This document shows, in pieces, positions 28,001 through 39,726 of a stretch of DNA of 64,000 nt. This DNA is from Paramecium sonneborni (Eukaryota > Ciliophora > Oligohymenophorea > Peniculida > Parameciidae). Numbering within the stretch: position 1 is the first letter of the stretch; each line of letters starts with the position of its first letter. The notes below the pieces were generated by a model, which made no database searches, had not been told where the DNA came from, and saw only the letters and a program-made list of their open reading frames with translations. Where the stretch lies: NCBI GenBank assembly GCA_905182985.1, contig CAJJDN010000114.1, positions 302,111-366,110 of the forward strand. The letters are read 5' to 3'. A program made the position numbers and the translations under genes.

Positions 28001-28448
28001 ATTCAAATAAAAATTAACTTCTCCTAATTCAATATTAAGAATAACTGTGATTGTTCTAATAGTACTTGCTGTAAATGATTAAAGATAATTTTTCTCTTGT
28101 CCTGGTTTGCTGACTGTACTTACTCCAATCTTGAATTTTAACCAATATATACTTGCATCTAACCACAATCATATATTGCAATAATTTCCCATATATGTGT
28201 TCCTTTAGACATTTAAAGAGTACCATATTTCTTAATTGCATTTGTATTACTACAACATTATACTACTAATCCAGATGGTGTGACTAATATGTTAAATTCA
28301 GAAGACTTGGCAAATTACTATCTAGAAGTATATTGATAACAATGTTATACATTAAAGATTAAGCTTAAGGTTATCCTAAATATTGTTAAAGGATTTCACA
28401 TTCAACTTAATTAACACTGTAATTAGCTTCTTTAACAGAGTGATGCAT
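12881..28448 (-). CDS. Giant SPRY/UBA/RanBP2-ZnF/BIRC6-type E2 fused to E1 ubiquitin-activating enzyme
   Basis: Predicted single polypeptide of about 5,100 residues combining ubiquitin activation and conjugation. Order: SPRY/B30.2 (about residues 40-200; GTHIWEI, SKPGQEKNYLQSF); UBA (about 565-605; LLDQLYNMGFS, then an EEAIEKV end); RanBP2-type zinc finger (about 640; WTCKECTLLN plus CQAC); a long helical region; a VGYGS-x-x-TGQN segment resembling the part of BIRC6 before its E2; UBC/E2 (about 3800-4000; GKVCLSLLGTW, FNEPGFE, HFYLKRVEIM); then a full E1 (about 4110 to the end). The E1 shows GLGSLGVE, VGCGAIGCELL, NLNRQFLF and PYCTLKMFP plus a ubiquitin-fold end. The ATG at 28448 gives MHHSVKEANY. 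Introns seen: 28322-28350, 28130-28152, 25990-26014, 13525-13549, 12971-12998; at least one more lies between 25.9 and 22.6 kb. No TGA or intron separates E2 from E1. No BIR domain was noticed. Stop 12881-12883. Confidence 0.82.
16290..16920 (-). other. UBC (E2) catalytic domain of the giant protein, BIRC6-type
   Basis: Ubiquitin-conjugating domain read in the frame whose codons begin at positions divisible by 3. It contains the PPKMNL and GKVRFNPNLY blocks, then the active-site Cys in GKVCLSLL (codon 16624-16626), then the TW and FNEPGFE segments. The tail with HFYLKRVEIM is characteristic of the BIRC6/UBE2O group rather than of small stand-alone E2s. Its catalytic Cys is intact. Confidence 0.88.
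17680..17709 (-). repeat. TAA-codon trinucleotide run encoding ten Gln
   Basis: Within the giant protein, ten consecutive Gln are written almost wholly as TAA (nine TAA, one TAG), after an acidic EEEP. The result is a TTA/TAA microsatellite inside a coding region. It would be ten stops under the standard code. Confidence 0.9.
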
Positions 28449-28575
28449 TTTTATTAAAATAATTTGTTTAATTCATTAAATCTCAAATGTCTCTAAATAT
28501 TGTTTATAGAGATCACCAGGTATCACTGGTCAGTGATTGTCCGAAAAATGTATATATTTTATTAATAAATATTTA

Positions 28576-29419
28576 ATGCAAAGGAGATAAGATTCAAACA
28601 ATAACAGAATCAGAATATCTATTGATCGTTCTGTTGAGGTTAGAAATACTCAACAAAATATATCACCTTTATAATCAAATCAATTAATATCTCCTTAAAT
28701 TTACAAACATTTAAAATTACCATCAATTAAACAATCAAGAACTCCAAGTGCTAGAAATCAAAAAAATACTACAAAAAATGTGCCATCACTTAATTAATAA
28801 ACTGCAGAACTTATCAAAAAGTTATCAAATAATAGTGTAAAATAAAAACATTACAGATTCAATACAGATAATAGACGTAAAAGCTCATTAAGTTAAAATA
28901 AATTGGAACCATAAACTAAATTAACTTCAAAAGTAATTTTAAATTGAGTATAAGCGAACTCGATCTATTTCCAATATGGTTTCCAAAAATTCATTACTTG
29001 TTTCAACATAATTTGAAGAAGAAGAGGAATAGTCAAAACAAATCAAATTGCATACTAATCTTCCATAAAATAAAATTAAGATTGAAATCGTTGATAAAAT
29101 TTAATCTAATTATGAATAATCTCAAAATAGATATGCAAAGTTTAAAGTTCAAAATAACGAAAGTTATTAGAAGAATGAAAATTAAGAATTAAATAGTCTC
29201 CGACATTCATTATTTTCCATTATTGAAAATAGTCGAGTTTAAAGACATAAATTTTACTAATTAGGAAATACAGATTAATAATTACAATTATTGGAACAAT
29301 TGTATTAATAAAATGAAAAGCTTGTTCGAAATTACGTGTAAATTAGATAAGAAGCTTAACAATTAGATTTGAAAGTTAAATCTCTCTCAAATCAAAGAAA
29401 ATAATTTAGAATATAGTGA
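28576..29419 (+). CDS. Coiled-coil protein of unknown function
   Basis: 273-residue protein, ATG at 28576 (MQRRQDSNNNR), one 22-nt intron at 28933-28954, TGA 29417-29419. The N-terminal half is Ser/Gln/Lys-rich and probably disordered. The last 60 or so residues (QLLEQLYQQNEKLVRNYVQIRQ and onward) look like a coiled coil. Ignoring the intron would end the frame at a TGA inside it (28944-28946). It is divergent from the giant ubiquitin-system gene, with only 127 bp between the two ATGs, so a shared promoter region is likely. I do not recognise a family. Confidence 0.7.
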
Positions 29420-29450
29420 TTCTCTTATTTATAAATTGTATTTCATATAA

Positions 29451-30846
29451 TCATCTGAATTATTTAGGTTCTTCATCATCATCATCATCTTTTTTGTTTT
29501 CCAAATTCTATTGTATAATTTATTTCATATAATTAAATCTCTTTTAGTAATCTTCATCTAATATTAATCTTTCATATTTCCCTATCACTTTATTTACTTC
29601 AAACTTAACTGAAATTTTATCTTCTAATGTTTCAGCATTATTTAATTCTTATGCAAAATCAAATGTAAATTTATCAATATCACTTAATCCATTAAATATG
29701 GACTAATAGTCTTATTAAAAACAATAATTATACCTTATTGAATATTCCAATTAAAATTATCACCTCATAATTAATCCTCCATAATTTCAATTAGACTTGG
29801 TCTATCCTAAGGATCTTTTTGCATCATCTTTTTGATGAGACTTCTAAACTATTAATTGTCTATCCACCCATCATCAGGTAATTTTAATTCTGTCTCTAAT
29901 GCTTATTAAAACACCAAATAATCACTCTTTCCATCAAATGGATACTTTCCAAAAACTATATCATAAAATAGCACTCCCAAAGAATATATATCTGATTTTT
30001 TATTAGAATCTTATCTCTTATACATTCAGGAGCCATGAATTGTGGAGTACCAACAAAATGTTTAAAAATTTATTTACCTATAAATATAATTAATTTTTGA
30101 TTACCTTTTCTACCATTTCCACTTCCTTCTATGGTTAGATCATTCATATCTTTTGCAGTTCCAAAATCTATAAATTTTATTTTTTTATCTTAAGTTAATA
30201 ATATGTTTTCACTTTTTATATCTCTATGAACTATCCCTTATTTATGAATTGAATTTATAGCTTAATAAAATTGGTTTAATTACCTTTGAGAATTTCTGTA
30301 ATATAATAAATACATAAAGGAAATGCTCTTGCTCCAAAATTATGAATTTGTAACCATAATTCTCCTCCATCAATGTATTACATAAGCATATATAAATTTT
30401 CATTATCTTGGAATGTGGAATATAATCTAATTACATAAGGGGGTTTTCATTAAGTTTGCTTAAAAAATGTTTTTCCATAAAAATATCTTTTTCCTTATTT
30501 ACTTAAGTTAATTTTCTTTTATTAATTTATTTTACTGCATATAATTAATTAGTTTCAATTCTCGAACCCTAAAAATATCTGAAAAGTTTCCATGGCCAAA
30601 AATTTCAAAATCTGCAAAATTTTCTATTGCTTTTTTCCCTTATGCTTTTCTATCTGTTCTTTACTTTTCTCTTTATTACTTTAAGACAATTTCAGAACAA
30701 ATAAATTTATGATCTTTCCAATCTTTTTTTTAACATTCTATAGAACAATAATAAATTGATTTGCATTAAGAACATCTTAATAATTCTGCATCTTATTTAT
30801 TACAAATTTAACAGCTATCTTAAATTTATTTTAAATCAGAGCGCAT
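29451..30846 (-). pseudogene. MYND zinc finger-protein kinase, disrupted
   Basis: The N-terminus from the ATG at 30846 has a MYND zinc finger (CQICNKQDAELLRCSQC, then YYCSIECQ and HKFIC), a protein-protein interaction domain. A kinase domain follows (GHGNFSDIFRV, LYAVKQIN, HRDIKSENILL, DFGTAK, GTPQFMAPEC, SDIYSLGVLFYD), then a C-terminal extension with an Asp-rich patch. Two introns (near 30260-30285 and 30085-30110) and probably one near 29720-29745 are normal. The frame breaks at four places: near 30545 (before LYAVK), near 30440 (a CCCCC run), near 30015 (before SNKKSDIY), and at an in-frame TGA (29765-29767) after EDQL, beyond which reading continues sensibly to the TGA at 29451. Neighbouring genes are clean. 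I call it a pseudogene; sequencing errors are the alternative. Confidence 0.7.
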
Positions 30847-31163
30847 AATAATAGTTATTTGAATTATTATTAAAATATAATTTTAAGTTTTTTTCTGTTT
30901 TAAGAAAGTAAGATTAATTGAAAGTAAATTTATAAATGAAAATTTGCTTAATTAACAATTTAGATATAGTAAAATGATTGAGAATGATTAAAATGAATAT
31001 ATTTTAGATAAAAAAAATAAAAATTTATTTATATTATAAAAATCAAATTTTCTCCTACTTTGAATATGAATTAGTCAGGCTTTTTAAAAGTATTTATGAG
31101 ATTAAAAAGTTTTTTGGTAATCATAATTTTTAATTTTACAATATAATATTTTAATATTATAAT
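30847..31163. other. Intergenic, divergent promoters
   Basis: A 317-bp AT-rich spacer between the MYND-kinase gene (-) and the S11 peptidase gene (+). Nothing recognisable was seen beyond A/T runs. Confidence 0.5.
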
Positions 31164-32737
31164 ATGAATGCTAACTCGAAGGATGCATTCTCAGTTTCGT
31201 TATCAAAATTTCATCGAAAAAGTGTTCATTCTCAAATGGCTAATACAAGTGGATGTAATTAATTAAGTGATGCTCCTACTACTCCACTTCCTGAATTGAA
31301 GGTTAGAGGATTGTAGAGTGCAAAAATTAAAGCATCTCCTAAAAGATCTCCTCATGTTTTAAAATTTTATGTACATGATACACAATGTTTGTTAAATGAT
31401 CCTATGAAAAAAGCAAATGTATAATTCAGTTTTATTTATGGATATAGAGAAGATATGAAAATTAATCTGACTATGTATTTGTGGACACTTACTTAGATGC
31501 ATTACATATGATAGCTTAAGAAGAGAAAAAGAATAAGTATGCTAACGGATAAACAATATAATCTGAAGAATTTTCAGAACAACAAATTTCAATAAATCCT
31601 TAACCTACTTTGCCTAACTTACCAGCATAATTGATAAGAGAAAGAATGAGAGTTTATGCACAGAGTCAATAAAAAGAACCTTAATCTAGTAATTCATAAT
31701 ATTGATTAATTAGTAGAATCTCAATTAGCCTAAAGGTAGCCTAAGAAAGTAATCAAAACTGCAACTAGTTTAATGACTAAAAAAATCTTCCCAAATAAAT
31801 TAACTGTATCATTATCAGTTCATTAAGCAATTCCTTCTATCAAACATAAAGTAAGTGCTAAAAGATGGGTTTTGTTTACGAAATAAAAGAATGAGAATTG
31901 TTTTACTAAACAAATTGGTTGGCAAGAATATTAAAAAGGTGAAGTAGCTAGTATTACAAAGATTATGACATGTTATACAACATTGACATATTTAAAAGAA
32001 TATAATATTGAGCCTGATCAAATTAAAATTAAAATTCCCGGTCATGCTGAATGTATTGATGGAACTAGTGCCTTTTTAAATGCTGGTGGAGTATTAACTA
32101 TTAAACAATTGTTATTTGCTCTTATGTTACCATCAGGAAATGATGCTGCACTTGTTTTAAGTTTCACAATAGCTTATTTAATGATATTACAAAAGACAGA
32201 AATCTATTAATATAATCGATTTCTGAAAGGAGCGATAATCGATATCGAACCACAAATTGAAAGAAATAAAAAATAACTTAAGCACACATTCCTTGATTAA
32301 ATGAATAAACATGCAAGTGTTATTAAAATGGAAAATACTAATTATTCCTCTGTTCATGGTTTGAATGATGAAAAGAATGTATCATGTCCTCATGATATAA
32401 GGTAAATTTATTTAAAATATTAATTAGTAAATTGATAGAGAAATGTATTTAATTAGATGTGTTTCTAGAGATCATTACAACCAAAATTTATAAGACTCAT
32501 GCTTTAACTGATAAGGGAAATAAATCAACTTATTATAAATGGAAAAATACAAATAAGTTACTTAAAAAGTCTGGTTGGATGGGAGTAAAGACAGGTGTTA
32601 CTCCAAATGCTGGACCATGCTTTACAGGATATTATAAAAATGATAATCTAGAAGCTATAATTGTTGTCTTAAATTGTTCTTCGATGAACTAAAGATTTAG
32701 AGATTCAGAAGTAATACTTCTATCAGCATTAAAATGA
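31164..32737 (+). CDS. Peptidase S11-like (D-Ala-D-Ala carboxypeptidase fold) protein
   Basis: 497-residue protein with the three active-site motifs of penicillin-binding-protein-type serine peptidases in the usual order: SxxK as SITK (Ser codon 31950-31952, Lys 31959-31961), SxN as SGN in LPSGNDAAL (32133-32141), and KTG in GVKTGVTP (32588-32596). In bacteria this family (DacA, S11) trims peptidoglycan stem peptides. A ciliate has no peptidoglycan, so the role may be digestion of bacterial walls or a changed substrate. About 200 N-terminal residues before SITK are Ser/Gln-rich and have no obvious signal peptide. Three introns (31419-31447, 31689-31713, 32402-32427) leave exactly 1494 coding bases. 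Ciliate codons and introns show it is a resident nuclear gene, not bacterial contamination. THO2 begins only 42 bp downstream. Confidence 0.85.
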
Positions 32738-32779
32738 TAATATTAATTTATATATATATTTATTATTTAATTTATATCA

Positions 32780-35700
32780 ATGAGTGATATATTATTAATC
32801 ACTTAAGAGCTAATCAATGATGTTGAAAGGTGAATTTTTGAATTATACATTTAGAACTATCAATTACTTTACAGTAAGTGATCCAAGAAGAAAGAATAAA
32901 TTCATATATCAATATTTATCTGATTTTTATTTAAAGCAAAAAATACCATTAGACAAAGTTATTCAATTCTTTAGAAACATCTAAGTAATAAATATATTTA
33001 TTAGTGGTTAGTAAAATGAATCTTCTTTTACAATTCTATTAGAAAATCTCTATCTATGTACTATGGTGATTTAATAAATGTCTGATTCAAGAAAACTATT
33101 AATCTAATTATTGTAAAGTTTAGCAGAAAGATTGACATAAACATAAAAATAAATTTTTTTTGATAATTTTGATGAAGAAGTATTATGGGAATGTGGATTT
33201 GTTTAATAAGATACATTTTCTTAAAGAAAAAGGAAAATAAACACAGATATTAATTTTTGTCAAAATAAATTTTGGTCTATGAAGGATGAAAATGAAGGTT
33301 ATTGCAAATTGATGGTTGAAATTTTAGATGCATCAAAACACACTGATTTTTATGATGAAGAAATTTAATAAAGAATTGAAAATATTATTCATTTAATTGG
33401 ATATTTTGATTTGGATCCAGACAGAGTAGTTGATATTATCATTCAAAGTTGGATAGAATATCCATATAGTTTATCATATGTCAAAATTCTGAAATAATTT
33501 AAATGCATATCTGTTTGTTAATTTTTAGGCAAAAGATTTGAATCAATAGTTTAAACTCTCTCAAATAACAATAATATTAGTATTTTAATGACTAAAATGG
33601 CTAATGCTGCTTAGGTTTTGTAAACAGATTAGAAAATTCCAGATCATAAATTGATTATAATAACAGCAACTGCTTTAAAATATAAATTATTTGAAGTTGG
33701 AAATATTTGGAAATATTTATAACCAAATGATTAAGATTTTTCAAAAATCTTTGAAGATTTAGCAGATGAAAGTTATAAATGTTATAAGTCTTTTGATAAA
33801 CTCATGCAAATAGAAGGATAAAGAGATTAAAGAAATAACAATGATTAATCAGAAAAATTGAAGAAAGATTTATTTGGGCAATAATTATGTAAATAAATAT
33901 TATTAAAATAGATAATTAAAAATTATGGTTGATGTAAGGATTAATACACATAAACGCATTCAATATATTTTAAGAGTTATATAAATCATTTGAAGGAATC
34001 ATAGACTTTACAATATTTTTACCTATAAAAAGTAGTTTGGCTGATCTAATTGAGTGGATGATTGATCCTTTACATGAGTAATATTTTAACAAAACTTTAT
34101 TCAAGAGTAGATCTAGAGAACAAAAAAAGGTAATTTTATCATTTAACTATATAGTTTGTATATGATCCAAATTGTACTACAGCATTTTAGATAAAATAAT
34201 TAACTATTATTGATGAAGATGCAATCTCAATATTAAATGAAATACTTACAATATTTTCTCCATACATTGGTGAATATCCTTTAGTATTTCATAAATTATG
34301 TAAAGTATTGATAAATTCATAAAATCCTGATGTCTAACCATTAATCCTTGATCATTTAATTCCGGGTATATAAAGTGGGGAATGCTTAGCAATTGTTATT
34401 GAATTATGGAAATTTTTGGGATAATTAGATTTTCGAAAAAGATTTGACTGTTATTCAAAATGGAAAGATATTCATTAGTTCTCAACAATCAATTAGACAA
34501 TTCGAGCAGCATAATTAACTAAAGAGCACATAAGAAATTTCTTTAATAAAATTGATAAGGATAATAAAGAGAAAATGATGATAAAATTTGCTAAACTATC
34601 ACACAATTAACCTATGATTGTAATGAATGATTTAAGGAGAAATAGATTAGATACTCCAGATAATAATTTTGTGATTGTTCATGCTTTAGGATTGGCCACT
34701 CCTTTATCTTTGGATATATTATAATTTATACTAATTTAATGCTTGTGTGATTACAATGATGAATCAAAGGTGAGAGATAAAGATATTGAATGTCGATATT
34801 GGTTTAAGAATATTGCATATTTCATAGCAAGTTTGCTTAGAAAATATTACACAATTGATATGCAAGGGTTATTTGCCTACTTGATAGATGTGTTTTCAAC
34901 TTATCAAAGTAATTAATAAATCTCGAAAAATGAATCTATAATAAAACCAGAAATGTTAATTTTAAGGGAATTGATTGAAAAAATGACAGGTATTGTTCAT
35001 ATTGAAGATCTTACACCTTAATAAATCTAAGCTTTGGCAGGAGGAAGATATATATAACTTGAAACCACTTCATAAACTAATGAATTTAGAAGATCAAGAA
35101 AAAGTTCAAGTGCTTTAGAGTAGTTCTTTTGGTCATAAACAATTAATTCTCAAAAGATTTTGAATTAAAATAATTAAGAGGAAGTAGTTTCATTGGCTTT
35201 TTTGATGTTAGTAGTATTATGTTAACAGAGGTCTAGATTTATCTTAAATTATCATAATTAAAATTTGAAACCTTTGGCAGCATTATATGACAATTTTACT
35301 TGTAGTATAAATTAACTTACTAAATGCTTATTGTTTTAAACAGACAAACCAACTCATTATGCTTAATTATTTCCAGAAAACCCCATTGAAAGAATGGTCA
35401 TAGATTTCAAGTTACCTTTTGAGATAGCTTTTCATATTGTGAGATATAGTTATAAAAGCTTGTATAATATGAGTGAGGAGGAATTTTAAGAAGAAGTAGA
35501 AAATATTAAAAGCATATATGATAAGATTGATCCTAAAATAATGTATATCAATCCAGACATAAACAATTAGTAATTACCATAATTGCCTTTAATATGTCAT
35601 ACTTATGTAAAAGATATTTTGTGGACAATTATCAATCCTGAATTTTTTGCAATATTTTGGCTGTTAAGTTTAGATAATATTTATGTTCCATAAGCTATTT

Positions 35701-36717
35701 ATGATTAATAATTAAAATGGTTGTAAGAAAACATTAATAAAAATCCTGATACAAAAGACAGATAAAGCAAATAAAATTAGAAGGCATTTGAAAAATTATA
35801 GAATGAATTAGACAATAATATAAAACGATAAGAACAATTTGATAAATTTTTGAGAGACAAAAAACAAGTTTTCAGTTTCAAAGAAGTTGATCAAGCAAAA
35901 GAAAATTATCATATCAAATTTGCTTAATGTTTATCATAAGCGTGTTTGTTACCAAGAATTTTGATAGATCCAGCAGAAGCAATATATTGTGCAAAGTTTG
36001 TACAAAAAATGTTATAAATTGGTAAACCTAGATATACTTATACCTTCTATGTACCTAAGGAAATTATATATTTTACATTTACATATTTATAGTGTGCAAC
36101 TGAAGAGGAGGCATCAAATGTGAGTATTTTTATTTAATAACTGATCATACCATATGCTAATTGGAATGATGAAACTAAGTTTAAGAATGACCTGAAAAAC
36201 TATTTTGACACAACTATAGAGGGTTATGATAAAGAAAAGCAGTATATTATTTAAAATATATTTTTTAAAATGGCTTCGTTCATCAGAATTTTGAAAAATA
36301 ATGAGATATAGGTATTTGTAATTAGTTTAATATTAGGTTCGAAATGCTTTAATATTTTTAAAGAGAGTCTAAGATATATTTCCACCTACTTAATAAATTG
36401 CTGAACATATTAAAATATATTTATAAGATGTAGAAAAAGATTATGGGCATATTCAAGACATTAAAACTTAGATTAAGAATTTCCATATAGAAGATAAAAT
36501 CAATACTCTACCAGTGTAGACTCCGAAGACTAATTTAAATAATACTGCACAGAAGTAGGTACCAACAAATAATGAAAAAATAAAAACAATTGGAAAAACT
36601 GGGGATGTTGAATATGATGAATAAAATCACAAAGATCAAACTGAAGATAAACAAGCTCCTAAAAAAAAGAAAAGTCATGATAAAGAAAGACACCCAAGAA
36701 GATTAGATAAAACATGA
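32780..36717 (+). CDS. THOC2: THO complex subunit 2
   Basis: Large scaffold subunit of the THO complex, which couples transcription to mRNP packaging and export in the nucleus. 1279 residues after four introns (32830-32854, 33889-33911, 34130-34154, 36312-36336), leaving exactly 3840 coding bases. Family hallmarks seen: the EGYCKLMVEIL segment near the N-terminus, ALAGGRYIQ in the middle (the AMAGG-like block of THOC2), NPEFFAIFWLLSL, and the conserved LLPRILIDPAEAIYCAKF block, then VRNALIFLKRV. The C-terminus is a Lys-rich charged tail (APKKKKSHDKERHPRR), as in other THO2 proteins, though shorter than in animals. ATG at 32780 (MSDILLITQEL); TGA 36715-36717. Confidence 0.85.
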
Positions 36718-37020
36718 ATATTTGATATTATATAATAAAGTAAAAACGTTGACACCTGTTAACATGAATAAATATGGATTATGAAAACAATGAGAAAATC
36801 ACTTCAGTAATAGGATTCCAAGATAGTTTTTTTGCATAAACAATGATCTGTAAAAGAAATGCTAGATAGAAACTGTAAAATATGATATGGATGCTATTGA
36901 TTAAGACTTTTCTAGAAAAAAACGAATCTAAATTTATAAAAATATGATTCGTTTAACTATTTAAGGGATTAACCACTACCATATATTCAATATTTAATTT
37001 ACATGTAAATTTATCTTTCT
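36718..37020. other. Intergenic, no intact gene
   Basis: AT-rich stretch between THO2 and the PKHD1-like remnant. Short frames interrupted by TGA were seen. It may include the lost 5' part of the remnant, but nothing aligns by eye. Confidence 0.4.
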
Positions 37021-39580
37021 TTAGCATTATTCTTCGTTTATTTTGTGGCAGAGAGTAATTACTTCAAGTTTAAAGCAAATCTACAAAAACAAAACTTCAG
37101 TTTCTGTCATCATAACAAGTGCATCCTACCGTTCAGCCTCTGCTGCTATTCCTTAAATGTTAAGTACCTACTGATGGTGTTGCAGACACATATCCAATCT
37201 ATATATCAACTGTCAATAATAATCAAATGAACCGTGTGTCTGTATCATAATAATAAATACATCTACAGATACATATGAATCAATTATAGTTATAACAGGT
37301 TTAAGTACAAAAGTCTTATCAAAGAAGGGAGGTACGTTAAATATATATGGTCTTGGATTTGGATATGGAACATGTTAAGTCCAAGTCTATGTTGGAAGAC
37401 AACTCTAATTAAAAAATACAGTGGTAATTGGAAATGATTGATCAACTATTACTGTTAAATTTTTCAATATCACTTTTCAAAGAGAAGCATATGTCGATGG
37501 AAGTGGTCTTGGATATAAAAGATGGTGGGCAAATACAGTTTATTAAAATGATTCTATTGGAGAACCAGACGTTTAAAATGTTTATGGAAATTATTACAAC
37601 TGATAATTCAAAGGATTCTTCAAAGCACCAAAAACAGGATAATATAGATTCTATGTAGCTTCTGATGATAGAACAACTGTTGAATTGAATAGAAATCCCT
37701 CTTCAATAGATAATACAAAATTAGAATTAATTGCTGAAAACAACTATAGATTACTTTCTAAAGATACGGAAAGTTTAAGTTAGAACCACTTTTGTATTTA
37801 ACATAACAACTAATGCTAACAGTGCCATAAGTAAGAATCTAAAATGTAGAAATTGTAAATGGAGGCGAATAAAGATATTTAAATATATTCCCAATTAATT
37901 TCAATAACAACGGAGTCGTTTCAAACTCATATATTAGAAGCAATTCCATCCATGATTCTAACGCTCGTTGCATAGGATTATGAAGTGTTTCTCACTTAGA
38001 TGTTTAAGATAACATCTGTTACAACATTTTTGGTCATGCTATCTATATTTAGAATGGTAATGAAATGTACAACATTTTGAACACAATCTTATGGCTGTTG
38101 TAAATCCTCATAGTAATTATATCAATCAGATTCAACAGCAGCAGCTTTCTGGATTACTAATCCTAAAAACACATTCTTTAACAATAGAATTGAAGGAGCA
38201 GAATGGTATGGATTCTATTTAGCATTTCAATCAAATCCTTCAGATGTAGCATCTGCAGCTGATATTTGTCCATCAGGTGTCTCATTATTGAATTTCACTA
38301 ATAATGCTGCTCATTCAACAGGAAAAATAGGACTCAGAATAGGAAACTTGATTCCAAAGATGGCTCAATGTGGATCTCATAAAAATGATGCATTAGATGA
38401 CCCATTTAGTGCTAATCCTTCTTTAAACTAATTATCAGGATTTATAACATGGGCAAATGCTTAAATTGGTGTGTTGGTAGATAATTGAGGAAATGTTTTC
38501 ATAGAAAATGTATTAATAGCAATTTCAAAGATAGCTGGTTATTAATAACATAAATCTTATCTATCAGCTTAAGGAACAACAATTAAAAACTTTTTTATTG
38601 TTAGTTCATAAATCAATACTGGTTTGATAGTTCCCTAACTGATGGATTTTTAGCAGATACTGTTAGATTATCATGTTCAGCTTGCAGTAGTTATTTAGTT
38701 TGGGTAACTGGAGGAAAGAATAAACATTTAAAAAGGAATTAAAATTTTAGTGCAAGAACAATTTGTTGGAACAATCTCTGAAGGGAAATCTTTTGGGATT
38801 CAGATGGTGCACTACTAACATACGAACAGATGGTTAAATGGATAATTCATTAATTTGTGATTCATCATAGACTAAGTTAAGAGATGTAGTATTAATTATC
38901 AAACTCCTTCCAATTCTCATGTCAATTTAGCCTTAAGAATATATAGAGTCCCTACTTTGAATGCCCATAATCATTTGAATTAAGTAAAAACTAATATGAG
39001 TAATGGATTGGAATTTGGAGTGGTGATATAGCCTACAGTTATGCTTCTCAATTTGTTTTGGGATACACATACAATGTTAATTGGTATAATAATTGGCTCG
39101 GTTTATCAATCTTGGCATCATAGCATATGAATTCGCAAGAGTCAGGAATTGTATTCAGATTCAACTATACTGTTTAAAGAAAAACTTTTGATGTTTACAG
39201 AAACAGAAACCATAAATTCCTATCCAATTTGAGCTAAGTTTTGAGATTCCAAATCCACATACTTGCAACAATGGTGACTGGTACAATGATATATCTACAT
39301 CATTCTTCCATGTTTGTATTTCAGGCAAATAAAGAGTATAATAGGAATCAGTAGCTCTTTATGGTATATTCTGCCAAGAAACTTATCCTGCATATACTGA
39401 TGATGTATCGTAAAAGTGTAAAAGAAATGGCAGATGTTTCAATTTGGCCTAATGGAAGATTACAAATTTCAGGAGAGAATGTAACAATATAATATGAATA
39501 CATAAACTTTTACATAGATTCTGATGTTTGTTTTTGGATTCATTAAGAAAATAAGAAAATTTTGTAAAAATTTGTAAATT
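37021..39580 (+). pseudogene. Decayed PKHD1-like (TIG, PA14, beta-helix) surface-protein gene
   Basis: Remnant of a large extracellular protein. In order: a TIG/IPT-like segment (ITGLSTKVLSKKGGTLNIYG, near 37300), a PA14-like domain (FKGFFKAPKTGQYRFYVAS, then DDRTTVELN, near 37610-37700), and a right-handed beta-helix (SNSIHDSNARCIG, SVSHLDVQDNICYNIFGHAI, near 37940-38050; later blocks to about 38560), as in PKHD1/PKHD1L1 (fibrocystin-type) proteins. It is broken by in-frame TGA at 37439-37441, 37601-37603, 37981-37983 and 38486-38488 and by frame changes near 37780, 38080 and 38640. From about 38640 on, fragments appear in changing frames. No single model with short introns restores it, so I call a pseudogene. 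The start is not identifiable. Confidence 0.7.
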
Positions 39581-39726
39581 ATAAAATTAGCCAGTTTTAA
39601 TGGATTATTTTGTTTGTCTCATGCAAGGGTTGGTTTTTAATAAGATGGACAATAAAGATTCAATTATAGTTTATCCAATATATTCTATTTTGGAAAAAAG
39701 CAAATTAAGATTTTTTCACTTTTTAT

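Noticed and set aside
31689..31713. Frameshift in the S11 peptidase gene
   Set aside because: The apparent break is a 25-nt GT..AG intron; removing it and two others gives exactly 1494 coding bases.
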